DNA of 64,000 nucleotides from Paralvinella palmiformis (GCA_025642065.1 JAODUP010000656.1:222501-286500), one strand, 5' to 3'; positions 24,878 through 37,356 are shown, counted from the stretch's first letter. Notes: generated by a model not told the origin, from the sequence alone. Numbers and translations: made by a program.

Positions 24878-25208
24878 TCACTTGTTAGCACTAGCAGGTA
24901 CACCATCTTCTTTCCTCTCCTCCTGTTCCTCAGATGACCCTGAACAGACATGATAATTAACATGCAAATTAAGAATATCTCATTTGAACAACAATGAATT
25001 GAAGGGTTTATTATTTTCTAGGTACTGACAACATGCAGGAAGTCAAGCATTCTTCTCAGATAAGTATTCATAATTTAACAGAACTTATAATCTCTTATAA
25101 TCAAATAGATAATTACTCACCTGTGACATAATCTTTGTAGGTTTTGTGGTATCCTAGCTTCCTCTTACAGGGTAGTTGTTCTTTCTCATCAGTGATCAGG
25201 GGATGCTT
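24878..25208 (-). CDS. Last two exons of a small unassigned gene
   Basis: Minus strand. Exon 25208-25121 opens after acceptor 'caacaactgtag', reads 29 codons with a lysine-rich 'EKEQLPCKRKLGYHKTYKDY', and ends in an ideal donor (CAG|GTGAGT) in phase 1. Exon 24939-24878 opens after a strong acceptor (catgtctgttcag), completes the split glycine codon, and reads an acidic tail, 'SSEEQEERKEDGVPASANK', to TGA. The compatible phases, good splice sites and charged composition argue for real coding sequence. Exons further 5' (higher coordinates) were not found. I do not recognise the protein. It could be cargo of a transposon, since palindrome-rich elements lie on both sides. Confidence 0.4.
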
Positions 25209-25488
25209 CTACAGTTGTTGTTTCATTGGATGTATATGCTCTTTCTCTTTAGTCTATAATGATAATCATAAAATTTGAATCAATACTCATAAATGTAATT
25301 AACAACAAATTAGAATTTGATTATATTGGCCTGTAACGATAACAAAATGGATGACCAGATAATGGCTAAGGAAGATTTTTTTTGCAGTTTTAATTGTTAG
25401 AAATAGATCTACAAGGAGCAGCTTTTAATATTTGTTTTGTCCCCGGCTTATTCAAGGATTTTGTCCGGATTCCCATATATATACATAC

Positions 25489-25640
25489 CCAGCAGACACC
25501 CGATGTTGCATCAATGTCGGAAATAGGTCGATATTAGATCGTGACGTCGCACAACGCGAACCCAATGCATATCCAATGTAGCTGGGTTGGATTATGTCGT
25601 GTTGGATTTACATCGGTATTGCGATGTTGGATCAATGTTA
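25489..25640. repeat. Second CCCAGCAGAC-type palindrome-rich element
   Basis: It opens with 'cccagcagacacccgatgtt' and carries scattered GATGTTG/ATCAATG words and a TGACGTCG. It shares only its opening with the element at 23866, suggesting members of one class with different internal words. Confidence 0.4.
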
Positions 25641-26269
25641 TATTTAAGTCAGTGGTTTGAACATAGCGCGGCCATTTTTTCGAAACTATAGAAATTGTAG
25701 GACAATTGACGCATCTTTTTTTCTGGTAAGTATGTAAATAAGTTGTACCAAGCTTGTGTATTTAGTAATATGAATTGTCATGAAACATGATACTGCTTAT
25801 AGTTTCTTGAAATATCATTTATTTTGTTGAATATTGATCGATCAAGTTGTCGGACTTCAATCACTCAGCAGCCATGTGTGTCTACGGCTAGGCGTTGATA
25901 GGTTAGATACTGTAATTGACATGTTAACGTTAGGGAGCGACCATTTGACTTCCAGGGAAAGGCTGGATTTTTTTAGACCAGACAATAAATATCCTCTGTT
26001 TAGTGAATGAGATATTTTCACATTTCATATATAACTTATTTTCACATTAGTTTGTGTTTCATGATTATGTGTTTTCTTTAATAACGTTCTCGCTATTTTT
26101 AGTCTCGGGGGTCAAATCTGTAAAATCTGTAAAATCCTGAAAAGTTCAATACCTCCGATTTGCACTCATTCTCAGAAAAACCTTTTGTCTGGGGGACAGT
26201 GGGGGAATGTCTGTAAATAACATAGTAACATAGGTATATCCTTCGGCGATAACCTTGCTATACAGTTAA
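25641..26269. other. No gene recognised
   Basis: A strong donor-like sequence (tctg|gtaagtatg) occurs at about 25725, but no coding exon could be attached to it. Confidence 0.35.
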
Positions 26270-27900
26270 TTATTAATATAGAGAAGACCGATTACATACG
26301 AAGAACGATCACATACCAACAATATAGTGGCATATTAAAGAAAATGTAATGAGGATTTACATTCGTCTCAATACCTGAGTAATTGTGAGGACTCTGTTGG
26401 TGAGATGGTAGAAGCCCATAACAAAATCTCCAGAGTATAATAAATCACCATTCTCCCTATTGTTACTCTGATAAACTTAGATCTTCTAAGGCAAGTTGGA
26501 GGAAAGCAGAGAAAACCTAGCGCCGAACTTCCTTAATGGTGCACTTTGGGATATACAGGGATCTCTGTAGAAACATTAATACACTACTCTTCGAGAATAA
26601 GTGTTTCTATTTCACAAAGATAGAGAAATGTGGAAAATATCAAAAGAAACTCTCCAAATTAACTAAGAAATTGATGGGATGTAACTCAAATGTAAATCAG
26701 GAATTAGATCATTTCGGATATGCCTAATACTATCTGCAATAATCCTATGAATGCAGATATTATGTTTAATGGAAATATTCTCGATATGTTTCGACCGACT
26801 TCTGAGGTTGAGGTCAAGGAGATAATAATCAAGTATCCTAACAAGTCATTTGACTTGGATCCATTGCCTACTTGGCTTTTGAAGAAATGGGTGGATCAAC
26901 TTCTACCACTGATAACAGCCATTGTCAATTGGTCAATGGATGAGTCAGTTAAGTCAGGATGAGTCAGTAGTGTTTGAAATGAGCCACCATAGCCCGCTGC
27001 TTAAGATATTTGGGTTGGATAAGGAAGGTATGAATCTCTAAATTTATTGAAAGGGTATTAGCAAGGCGTATAGAAGAATACTTAGAACATTTGATATCAA
27101 TAACATTTATCAATCTGCTTATCGTAGAGGTAATTCAACAGAAACTACTCTCTTGAATATGCAAAGTCGCATTGCTGAGGCTCTAGATGAAGGAACCATG
27201 ACTGCATTAATTTCTACTGATAAGCGTTTAGAATTCTCCTTTGGAATCAGAGAAAAGGCATTAACTTGGGTAAAGTCGTACATCGCCGAGAGAACTCAGG
27301 GTGTTTCAGTGGCGGATAAAACATCACTAGATGTAGGTCTTTTTTGGTGTACCACAGGGATCCAAATAATTACTTTATGTATACCAAACTAGTTGGTGAA
27401 ATTACTAAACGGCACAATAGTAAATATCATTGTTAAGCCGATGATACACAAGTGTACATGCCTTTAAAGCCATGTGATAATTGGGATGATATTTCATCTT
27501 CAAAGGAAGCTTGTATTGAATACATAAGTACTGAAATTGAATAAGGACTAGATAAAATTCATTGTTTTCTCATCCAAAGCAATATGTGAAGAAAACTGAG
27601 AATCTTCGCATTAATTTAGATCCAGTTATATAAATTTGTCGATGTCTGTAAGAATTCTAGGGCTTATATTAGATAATAGTCTACGAATGGAGAAGCAGGT
27701 GAATTATATATGTCCTGTTATTATCAAATAAGAAATATAGGACTTATTCATAAGGACACAAATGATGAGGCATGCAAGACTTTAGTCCAAGCCCGCATTA
27801 CTTCCCGAATGAGTTGCACAAACAAGCGAAACATCTCGATCTTCTATTTGAACAATATTGGCACAGATGGCGAACTGAATATTTGGCATCGTTCTGAGTA
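26270..27900 (+). pseudogene. Decayed LINE reverse transcriptase region
   Basis: Plus-strand fragments follow the order expected of a non-LTR element. The linker between endonuclease and RT is seen at 26536-26727 ('FGIYRDLCRNINTLLFE', 'GKYQKKLSKLTKKLMG'). The RT start is at 26720-26962 ('YPNKSFDLDPLPTWLLKKW'). The fingers are at about 27090-27180 ('NQSAYRRGNSTETTLLN'-like), followed by 27153-27392 ('ALTWVKSYIAERTQGVSV') and a C-terminal piece at 27710-27901. Frameshifts and stops break every block, and the first Asp block is disrupted. Its start (26271-26340) is similar to 50581-50660, so it may belong to the same family as the endonuclease fragment at 49950. Confidence 0.75.
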
Positions 27901-28312
27901 GCACAAATTCCTAAGGCGAAGAATCCTAGATAATCAGTCAATTGTGTTATTAAATTGTAAACTATGTATGCACAGTTTATTTATATACATTCTATTGCGC
28001 GTGTGATGTGAACTTGTTTATTGCAAATTGCATCTTGTTTTAGTTTTGAAACATGATTATGTTTTTCATAATATGCACTGGTAATGAACAAGGAGTATAT
28101 TTGTGGATAACTATAATTTTTTTATTGATTTATAATGTAAATATCTTATGTCCCTGGGCGTATCTATGTATGTGATTCTGCAATCTGGCGCCCATCAGAA
28201 GCCATCGCATCACATGTTTGCCATTTTCATTCGATCAACTCTCAGTTTCATATTTATTTAAAATTAACCAAACTCTCTTAGAATATTATAGTGTATATAT
28301 AAGTTCATAGAA

Positions 28313-28361
<49 letters not shown>

Positions 28362-30574
28362 ATATATATCAAAGTACTGCTTCACATACAATGACATTCA
28401 TTATTTTCCATGAAAATTGGGTTGAAATATACTGCTATCTATACAAGTTTTCCTTGACATGAGTAATCCATGTATTTGTGCTATAAATAGTGCCTATGGC
28501 TTGACGCCTATCAGCAGTCACAGATTGGATATATGTGACGATAACTGACTGCCAGACATGTGGACTGGCTTCATATATAGAGAAGACTAGGCATTTGATC
28601 CATGTATTCAATGTTATATTGTTGTAAAATTATCCAGATAAATCTTTAATAATAAAAGTATTTGCTGTCTCCAGCGCTAAATTTAGGGATGTTTTTAGTT
28701 TGTTTGAAACGGTGAATAAATGATCAAAATAATGAGGTTGGATTCTCTGAAAAGAAACTAAGAGTTTCACGCAATCAATTCACATCGACAGAAACGTCAC
28801 GAAAGTCCCATTGGGCATACACGTCAAGGCATTCACCAGACTCGACAAAGGATTTTCAGAGAAGTCCCTCCATCGAACGTCAATTCACATCCACAGGTTC
28901 AATGATTCAAATTAAATTTCAGACTAAACACCAACTCTAATTTGGTTCATGCCAGAGAGCCCAGCAATAATTCTCACTGCTGTTAAACCGTTTAGTATAT
29001 AGTTTAAAAGCTGACCCGGCTTATAAAGGCCTTCAAATCGTACACACAAGATCACAGCTCTTGGCACACCCAAGCCTGATCATTGTTCTCAAAGTCAGTG
29101 AAGCAATAAAATACACCAATCGTGTTTTGATTAGCAGTCTTGACCACACCAGAGATGAAAATTAAATTAGATTGACTTAAATTAAAACTGAAAGCACTTA
29201 GATTTATTTCTAACAATTCCCGAGAAATTAACCCGATTTAAAATAAAGATTTCTGATGGTTTATTGAGCGGTTAATGGGCGACCCTTTCATACATCAGAA
29301 TCAACTCAAAGATCATGACTCGGAAAGCAGCCAAAGCAAGCTGTTACTTTACTGACACGTTTCCGCTGCACCATTTCTTTTTCCATATCTGAGTACCTCC
29401 ACTACTGGCATATGGGTGGTTACATCCACGGTAAACAAAATGAACGTCAATATACCGGGTTGTTTCGTGCTTGTTTATAGTTCAAATTGTTATCATTGAT
29501 GGCAATTAATAGAGTCTGTCGTAGGAGGTGAACGGATGGTTAGATAATAAAATTGTATTGAATTTATTGACGAAAGTGAATGTAGAGTCAGCGTGTTGCT
29601 ATGGCATTATGGTAAACTGTAAATACGTTTGTAGATAATTTTCATCAAACATGCCTTTTACGTGTTATCATAGGCCCACAGCATATGCATAATTTAATGT
29701 AAAGTAATTGAATTATGGTTCGGAAGGGAAAAATAAACATTCAGAGAATGCTAAACGTATGGAAGACTAATGCACAAAATATGTGATATGGCGTAACATT
29801 GTAATACTGGTTAGTGGCTATTTTGCTATAGCTTAAAGTATATGACTTTCAAAGGAAAGAACGGTACCTATGCATTACTAAATATAATCTGTTAAAAATT
29901 GGGAATGGCTAGTAAATACCAACTGCATGAGACTGACTTAAATGTATAATACCAATTTCTAAACATATATTCTGCTAGCATATGTAGTGTTCTGAAACTT
30001 GTTTCTTTATCTAAGTAGTCCCCTGGCTAGAAACATTTAATATTCACTATTTCCAAATAGAGTAGTGTATCATAACAACTTGTTTTTCTAACCCCCAAAC
30101 TATTCAGCCACCCGAACAAACCCATGCATGATTAATTAGATAATGCCCAATTTGTGAAATTTATGAATTTATGTAATAAAGACAATTTTAATATATATTT
30201 GTTAGTCACCTTTTGCTTATTCACACTGGCTAGAATATTAAATAACCACTATACAACACACAGTTAACAATTCAGAGCTGTTCAATTAAAATATATTGAC
30301 GAGGTCGTCTATCTCGCTAAACATATTCTGTTGGGATGGTAACTACCTTTATCAGCTATCAACCACCGGCTGGGGTAGAATAAGAAATATAGGTAATATT
30401 CAACCACAGTTAATTCACATCAAATTAGGTAGCCTGTCCTGTCCAAGGCAGTTTCGATGCGCTTGCGTGTTTTTGCATGTGCTGGTATACATGATCCTTT
30501 CATAAGGGAATTCCACGGTTGGTTTGTACATCCAGCTGTATGAGTTTATTAGGCTATTACTGCAGTAAAAACAT
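27901..30574. other. No gene recognised
   Basis: AT-rich sequence with a (TA)n run at about 28315-28362. No coding segments with splice support and no recognisable transposon protein. Confidence 0.5.
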
Positions 30575-31015
30575 AAAATTACACCCTGTATGTCATGTGT
30601 TATCTCAATACAGAAATATCACTAGGCTGCAGCAATGAATGAGAATCAATAATTGCATCATGTATCGTCCTGACCTCTGGTCGGAAGATCGAGCCGATCA
30701 AGCGGGGGTGGGAGTGCTGATTTGAAGCAGATAAAACATAATGCGTATTAAATAATAGATACGGATAATGGATCCATTATGTGATATGATCATCAGTTCG
30801 TAGAATTGGATCGTTAAATACACCCACCAATGGCCGTTATAATATTCATGCATCAGTATTCGCGATGCGAGCACCGCCCCCTACTACTAATGGTAGTTCT
30901 CTGAGATGGTTCTGTATTTATCCATACCGATCGGCTGCCTTTCATTCTGGATCGCCAATATTACGTGAAGTCTTTTTGATTTAACAAATAGTCGTTGCTT
31001 GGATAAGATGAAGTA
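30575..31015 (+). promoter_or_regulatory. Putative upstream/promoter region of the fibrinogen-lectin copy, duplicated at 35335
   Basis: This block matches 35335-35725 on the same strand over some 400 bp, for example 'atcgtcctgacctctggtcg' against 'atcgtcctgatctttggaca', and 'tagttctctgagatgg' against 'tagttctctaagatgg'. It lies about 1 kb upstream of the signal-peptide exon at 32039. A possible first exon ends at 'gatgaa|gtaagt' (31013); joined to the acceptor at 32037 it would give the in-frame start M-K-M-N-R. The promoter role is inferred from position and duplication only. Confidence 0.4.
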
Positions 31016-31276
31016 AGTTGTTTCTGTAAATAATTATGAAGATATCCGACTCTCTTTCAGCTTAGATATAATTGCTTGTAAATGAGATTTTCTGTGAGTG
31101 TGTCTGGTTATGTTTTCATGAGATACATTTTAATTTATATAAACCGCTATACGTTTACTAACACCTATTTTATAGAACGTAGAATTGACCCGGTTTATGG
31201 TATTTTGATTCGGATCTATTTCTCAAATTAATTCTTGAAGTTAGCCATGAAATGAAATTATGCGAATCAGTGAACT

Positions 31277-31440
<164 letters not shown>

Positions 31441-31791
31441 GTGTATGTATGAACATACAAAATAAACTTCTACACATTCAGATTGGTCAGAAGATTTATT
31501 CGACAAAAGTGTCAGAAATACATATCTTGCTAATATAACACAACAACAACTATTGATATTTGTAAACATTAAAGGGATATAATTTAAAAACAATTTATTG
31601 TATTAATTCAATGAACTTCAAAATTAATTATCAGAATAAAGCCCTTAACATGATCTAATAATAAAAGTACAATTTCAACATTTGTTTTATTGTCAAATAA
31701 ATCACTATTGCTATTAGTTTACAATAACTACACGCAATCAATTCTGCGAAAATGATTCTGTCTTCCAATTCTATATAGAATATATATATTC

Positions 31792-31803
31792 TCTCTCTCT
31801 CTC

Positions 31804-31850
<47 letters not shown>

Positions 31851-31851
31851 A

Positions 31852-31935
<84 letters not shown>

Positions 31936-31960
31936 TGCTTGTGAGTGTGTGTGTATGCCT
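31792..31960. repeat. (CT)n(TA)n(GT)n composite microsatellite
   Basis: CT with few interruptions to about 31877, TA to about 31900, then GT-rich sequence, ending some 80 bp before the signal-peptide exon of the fibrinogen-lectin pseudogene. Confidence 0.9.
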
Positions 31961-32755
31961 GTGCATGTATGTTGTGTTATTTAGAATTCACAAATATTAA
32001 TCGTTATTCAATTGCTGTAATTTCTAAATACTTTCAGAATGAACAGGATGACCGTAATATTTATAATCTTACTTTCCCTGTGTTTGAGCCTTACTGTATG
32101 TAGGTGATCGTTCTCCTTCTGCATCGTAATGTTCTATTACTAGAAATATATATAATACAATTTAAAAAGGGAATCAGCATGGAAAGGTTAACAGTATTGA
32201 TTCTACACGCCACTGACCATATTTTATAAGATGCATCAAACTAAAATGTGGTAAAATAGTATATATTTCTGGTTATTATTACAGAAAGCCTGTCAATCAA
32301 GTTCCGTCCAGACAACGACTTCAGGAAAACTGAAAATCTAACTGATAATTCTTCTGATACTTGTTTCGTGTTCTATGGTGATACCCAAGTATCAGAAATA
32401 CAGTATACAACGTTTAGAATTAATACATCAGAATTACAAGATGATTATATTAAAGTATCCCTTATAGGTAAAAGTCTTGGATGTGGACATAACCTTCATG
32501 TTATCCCCTTAACTAAACCCCAAACAGAGATGTGGACAGGTATCTGGCTTACCTGTGATTTAATGTCTATACCAGTTATTAACGAGAATGAGAGCTGTAT
32601 TTTTCGGTGTCACTGTCTTGGAGGATGTGAAGAGATACAAATAACTAAAATACCACGTACACCTGAAGAACGTTCCTGGTCGCTATGTCATATTGATATC
32701 GTGATAGATTCATCAGGTATCTAATCTAATCTCATAATATATGTATGATATATAT

Positions 32756-32757
<2 letters not shown>

Positions 32758-32814
<57 letters not shown>

Positions 32815-32850
32815 AATATATATTAGTGTGTTTTGTTGTGTGTTTTTGTG

Positions 32851-32891
<41 letters not shown>
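32758..32891. repeat. Two (TA)n microsatellites
   Basis: TA runs at about 32758-32811 and 32855-32891 in the intron between the shared domain and the fibrinogen domain. Confidence 0.9.
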
Positions 32892-32892
<1 letters not shown>

Positions 32893-32896
<4 letters not shown>

Positions 32897-33053
32897 AAGA
32901 TGATGATTTATGTTTTATGGCCACTTTTGTGCCCCGGTAGGCTAAATGAGCGAGGACCTCAAAGGTAATGAAACGATCAAAGATGAAACACCTTCAAAAT
33001 GACACAATTCGAACCAGGGGACTGGTCAACGAGCTACCAATAGACTAGAGGCG
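32893..33053 (-). mobile_element. tRNA-derived SINE, family A, copy 3
   Basis: Reverse complement of the family-A layout: an ATC-rich tail at the left, the 'tttatggccacttttgtg' body, a diverged B box (in plus-strand order 'aattcgaac') and a tRNA-like head at the right. It lies in the intron of the fibrinogen-lectin pseudogene. Confidence 0.7.
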
Positions 33054-33054
33054 C

Positions 33055-33066
33055 TCTCTCTCTCTC

Positions 33067-33163
<97 letters not shown>

Positions 33164-33180
33164 GTGTGTGTGTGTGTGTG
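33055..33180. repeat. (CT)n(TA)n(GT)n composite microsatellite
   Basis: The same three-part order as at 31286 and 31792, immediately beside the head end of a SINE. Confidence 0.9.
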
Positions 33181-33754
33181 TATATATATGTTTAGGTGTG
33201 CGTGTGTGTGTGTGTGCGTGTATTGGTGCGTGCGTGAGCTTCTATGACTGTCGGTCTGACCATGCTTGAAATATTAGATTTCTATCTACCTATGTAGTTA
33301 CCTTTCTTTTTTATTTATGTATTCCTAGTTGACATAATATTGTATATTTTCCTAGTTCCTACCAATTGTCCGAGCCTAACATCAAGACATGATGGTCTTT
33401 ATGACTGACATTAATCTGTCGCCAGAGGGAAGAATTCCAAAATACACAAAGGTTTATTGTGATCTAACTACACGTGATGATAATTGGATGGTAATTGATA
33501 TAATGTTTCTAAGCATACACGATCCACATCATAATCTGTGTTTTCATATAGATTAATATTATAATTGATGTTCATTATTAATGTCTATATTGGAAGGTGA
33601 TATTGAGACGACAAGATGGTTCAGTTGACTTCAATAAAGACTGGGAAGATTACAAAGTTGGTTTTGGATCTTTGACTGGAGAGTTTTGGGCCGGTAATGG
33701 CTTTATAACGTTTTGTATAAAGATAAAGGAAGCCAAATTCTCTATATTCACATA

Positions 33755-33870
33755 CAAACACACACAGAGACACACATCACACACACACACATACACATAT
33801 ACAGACACACACACACACAAGCACACACACACACTCACTCACATTTACACACATATACATACAAATTTAT
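33755..33870. repeat. (CA)n microsatellite replacing part of the fibrinogen domain
   Basis: A CA-rich tract, read as Thr-His in long frames, lies between the 'GEFWAG' and 'YNYFSLG' codons, where functional homologues carry about 20-30 residues of fibrinogen-like sequence. Confidence 0.8.
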
Positions 33871-34302
33871 ACAAATTTATGCAGAATATAATTATTTTTC
33901 ACTCGGACCGGAATCTGACAACTACACACTCCATGTCTCTGATTACTCCACCGACAGCACGGCCGGTGAGTAATATGTCAGTATGAAATATAGTTTACAT
34001 CGTTTATTATTAGCTTAATATGAATTTATTGTCTGATATTTATTATCTGATATAGTCTTCGTTATCACAACGGGATGATGTTTACAACGGTAACCAGGGA
34101 CAACGATCAACAATTAGAAGGAAACTGTGCTGTGTTTTTTGAAGCTCCATGGTGGCATAAGAATTGTCACAAGGTCTTACTCACCGGTCATTATGGAGCC
34201 GATGTCAAACCTTATATGGGAATTAGATGGTTCAAACCTTTGGGCGATAATGAGTTTGCCAAGAAAGCCGTTATGAAAATTCGTCCTGTAACCACAGGCT
34301 AA

Positions 34303-35334
34303 TATCTTCGATATAGGTCAAGTAATTTATAAAACAATGTACAAGCAATGAAATAAGATGTATAATTACTTCGTGAAGTTTTAATCTTTTGAATATTGTG
34401 TACTTACATAAAATTATTCGAAAATGGGAACAATTTTGAAAACTGCCCTCTTACTAATGACTAATGGTTTTGTCTGTATTTTTTTAGAGGTACGAATACA
34501 ATTGAGTGATTCATCTCGTTATATCAGTTTGGCGCCAAACATAATCTATCTATATAGTACTATTTCAAGTTTGTATTAGGTGGCATTTATTTTTCGTAAC
34601 CATGCGTTAAGTGAAAATGACATTTTTACCAAGAAACATATTTCGATTAATAGAGTTGCCCATAGCAGTTTAATAGCTTCACTTAATTAGTGTATAATTA
34701 ATTTGTGCATGACTGTATTACATTGCAACGTGTGTTATGGTAATGTGTGTCTATATGACCAATATTATAACTGATCATGTACTTGAAACACTATGTTACG
34801 CTTGTTTCTCATAATAACCATGCTAAAATAGATATTGGCCAATGAGCAAATGTATCATGAAAATAAAACGAGGCAGTGAGTTATGTATACATGTTATCAC
34901 ATGAAATGAATGTAGTATCCGATTAAAAATAACACACGTCATCATATATAAGACTGAGAACAGTAAAACTTTAATCCTGAAATATTCAACAAATGAGTTG
35001 TTCTGCTTTATATTATTTACTTATATTATTGTGATTCATATATCGCTAAAATATCACATAATATATGAAAAACTAAGATATTAGGAGTCCAGAACATGTA
35101 TTTTGAATTTTAAGATAATCATTTTACATGTTTAGATGTATATATAAAGACACTAGAAATAAGAATTCGTGCGTATTAAAATACATGTGTCAGAAACCCT
35201 GGTAGTTTAAACCTGCCAACAAAACTTAACAGATACAGTTCACAATATTTATTCATGTACAATATCGTATGTTCAACAATGTACAAGTATTCCTATTTTT
35301 TTCATGAAATTATTCTACACATTCATAATGTTCA
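34303..35334. other. No gene recognised
   Basis: 3' flank of the lectin pseudogene. AATAAA-like words occur, for example near 34862, but none is convincing. Confidence 0.4.
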
Positions 35335-35725
35335 TAATTGCACGTTGTTTGTCACATGTTTCAATACAGTGAATGAGAATAAATATTTGCATCACGTATC
35401 GTCCTGATCTTTGGACAGAAGATCGAGCAGATCAAGGGAGGGGGGGGGTTGATGCAGTGCTGATTGGAAACCGTTAAAATATCCTGCATATTAAACAATG
35501 GATTAATTATATGGATTAATTATATATGATCATCAGTTTGCAATACTGAGTCGTCAATATACACCATCGAATGACCGTTATAACCTACATGCATCAGTAA
35601 CAATGATGCCATCACCGTACCTACTCCAAGCCTATTACAATGAAAGATGACGCTTCGATTAATCAATAAACGACACATTAGTTCTCTAAGATGGATCTCT
35701 ATTTAGCACTTCGCTGTATTTATCT
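35335..35725 (+). repeat. Duplicate of the lectin upstream region (30575-31015)
   Basis: Similar along its length to 30575-31015, on the same strand. No lectin exon follows it; the next sequence is a minus-strand LINE fragment. It is probably the remains of a tandem lectin-gene duplication whose body has been lost or replaced. Confidence 0.6.
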
Positions 35726-35799
35726 TTGTGCATGTGATACACTATGCGTTTATTGCGGCTACTAAGATGAATAACTTTACATTTTTCAGCATTAAACCT

Positions 35800-36540
35800 C
35801 AATTGCCATAAGTTAGACCATTCTTTTAGACCATCCAGGTCGTCTTGTAGTAGCTGAACTTTGGTCTTGGTTGTTCACTGTTTTAAACATCTTTGTGTCA
35901 TCAGTAAACATCTGGCATGTATTAATGAAACAGATAAATAGCAATGGCCCCAAAACACTACCTTGGTGGCTTCCACTCAGAACAAGCGCTACCATTGACT
36001 GTATAACATTGTCAACTACTTACTGATTTCTTTGAAATAAAAAGTCCTCTATCCATTTCCATATTTACCTGATATGCCATATCCTTTGATTTTCATCAGG
36101 AGTCACTGATGCGGAAAAGAGTTGAATGCTTTTGCAAAATCAAGATTCACAACATCCATATTATGTTCTATGTCCAGTGGGTCTATGTTTGTGTCCAGGA
36201 TTCCCAACAGTTACCTTTTTTGAAAATGGGGGACAACAGCCCCATCTTCCAGCCAACTGGTATTTTCCCCAGGCCAAGAGACTATCTAAAGATTAGATAT
36301 AGTCATCCAGCTATAATTTGTTGTAGTTCCTTTGATACTCTGGGTGAAGCTCCATCGGGTCCTGGGGATTTGTTTGGATTCATCTTGGATAGTGTCTTTG
36401 CTACATTTTCTGTTGTAATTTGTATGTCTATCACTTCTCAGTCTGTATGGTTTGTGAATGCATCCGGCATGTTGTTTGTATTTTCTCTTGTGAATACAGA
36501 AGAGAAAAGTTGTGTAAGCCCTCACTTTCAGTTTAATATC
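35800..36540 (-). pseudogene. LINE reverse transcriptase fragment with internal deletion
   Basis: The minus strand reads 'NPNKSPGPDGASPRVSKEL', then 'GKIPVGWKMGLLSPIFKKG', jumps to a 'DFAKAF'-like remnant, then 'GSVLGPLLFICFI' and 'MFTDDTKMFKTVN' (35813-35995). These are ordered RT blocks of a CR1/Jockey-group element. The palm region between the 'FKKG' block and the first Asp block is deleted. The catalytic block reads F-T-D-D where F/Y-A-D-D is usual. Confidence 0.75.
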
Positions 36541-36576
36541 CTAAACCCTAACCCTAACCACAAACCCAACCCTATG
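36541..36576. repeat. Short interstitial telomere-like repeat
   Basis: About three imperfect CCCTAA units: ctaaaccctaaccctaacc and then a degenerate continuation. It is too short to infer a chromosomal event. Confidence 0.6.
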
Positions 36577-36674
36577 TGTACTTTTTATATGCCACTATTA
36601 AACATGTTACTCAAGTATTTCTACGAAACTTTTGACCGCATCCCAAGAGGTCATATTCGGCTGAAAATTGTGAT

Positions 36675-37235
36675 AAGAGTGCCTATGTCTTTGTGATAGT
36701 AGAGGACGTCTGCGGTTTCAAAGCGAAGAATGATGTTATTAAAATGTGTATGTTTTCGTCTTAGGCCTCATTTGTAATGTGGTGGCTAGGTGCATATTCG
36801 TATCATATACGCCGTATGTAGCTACTTAAAAATAACAAGCACATAGAGTACAACGAACGTACTCAATGCCAGCTTTGAATGCAATAATTACTCTTTTAAA
36901 TTGGGTAAACCATTGCTTTTGAAACTTGCCGTACAGTTTGAGTTTCGTTTTCTGTCTCTTTGACGGTGGAAGCAATCGCTGATTATCGGCCAAGAAAACT
37001 TCAAAATAAATGTATATTTTCAAACCCAAAAATAATCTTCCCTTTTCAAATTTCAATAACTACTAACTTTTATATATATTTCAATACATCTTACTGGTTC
37101 ATATTAAAAAGAAATCGGTGCGCATTTACCACAACGTTTCGTAAGTATACAAAATACCGGTCAAACAATTAGAAAATCGTAATTGTATTAATACAATGGC
37201 ATTGACTACGGCTAAACAGTAGTACTTTAAAGGTC
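36675..37235 (-). pseudogene. Second copy of the hAT-associated repeat
   Basis: On the minus strand, 36826-37056 contains 'QFKRVIIAFKAGIEYVRCT', matching 'QFKRAIIAYKTGREYISST' of the copy at 21420-21662. Nucleotide similarity continues across the flanking non-coding part to about 37235. It holds only the N-terminal-side piece of the transposase-like gene; the dimerisation region is absent. Confidence 0.65.
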
Positions 37236-37258
37236 TGCTGTTATATATATCGATACCT

Positions 37259-37260
<2 letters not shown>

Positions 37261-37334
<74 letters not shown>

Positions 37335-37356
37335 GTATTGTTGACTGTCACCCTAA

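Larger units (their letters stand above)
32039..34302 (+). pseudogene. FREP-like lectin pseudogene: signal peptide + cysteine-rich 'GGCEE' domain + fibrinogen-like domain
   Basis: Exon 1 (32039 to about 32095) encodes a signal peptide, 'MNRMTVIFIILLSLCLSLT'. Exon 2 (32285-32716) encodes a cysteine-rich domain with 'CHCLGGCEEIQI' and 'SWSLCHIDIV'. Exons 3-6 (33356-33490, 33597-33693, 33885-33965 and about 34054-34302) encode a fibrinogen-like domain with 'CPSLTSRHDGLYD', 'YTKVYCDLTTRDDNWM', '[19 protein letters not shown]', '[17 protein letters not shown]' and 'NCAVFFEAPWWHKNCH', ending 'MKIRP'. Lesions: the exon 1 to 2 junction has no in-frame donor (the one matching the paralogue, GTAGGT, creates TAA); a 4-bp tandem TGAC at about 33403-33409 shifts exon 3; the segment normally found after 'GEFWxG' is missing and replaced by a (CA)n-rich intron; the last acceptor is out of phase. 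In animals such proteins are secreted pattern-recognition lectins. Here the gene is probably dead, though exons 2, 4 and 6 are well kept, so decay is recent. Confidence 0.85.

Noticed and set aside
36109..36696. 195-codon plus-strand open frame
   Set aside because: It is antisense to LINE reverse-transcriptase blocks on the minus strand and has no family features of its own.
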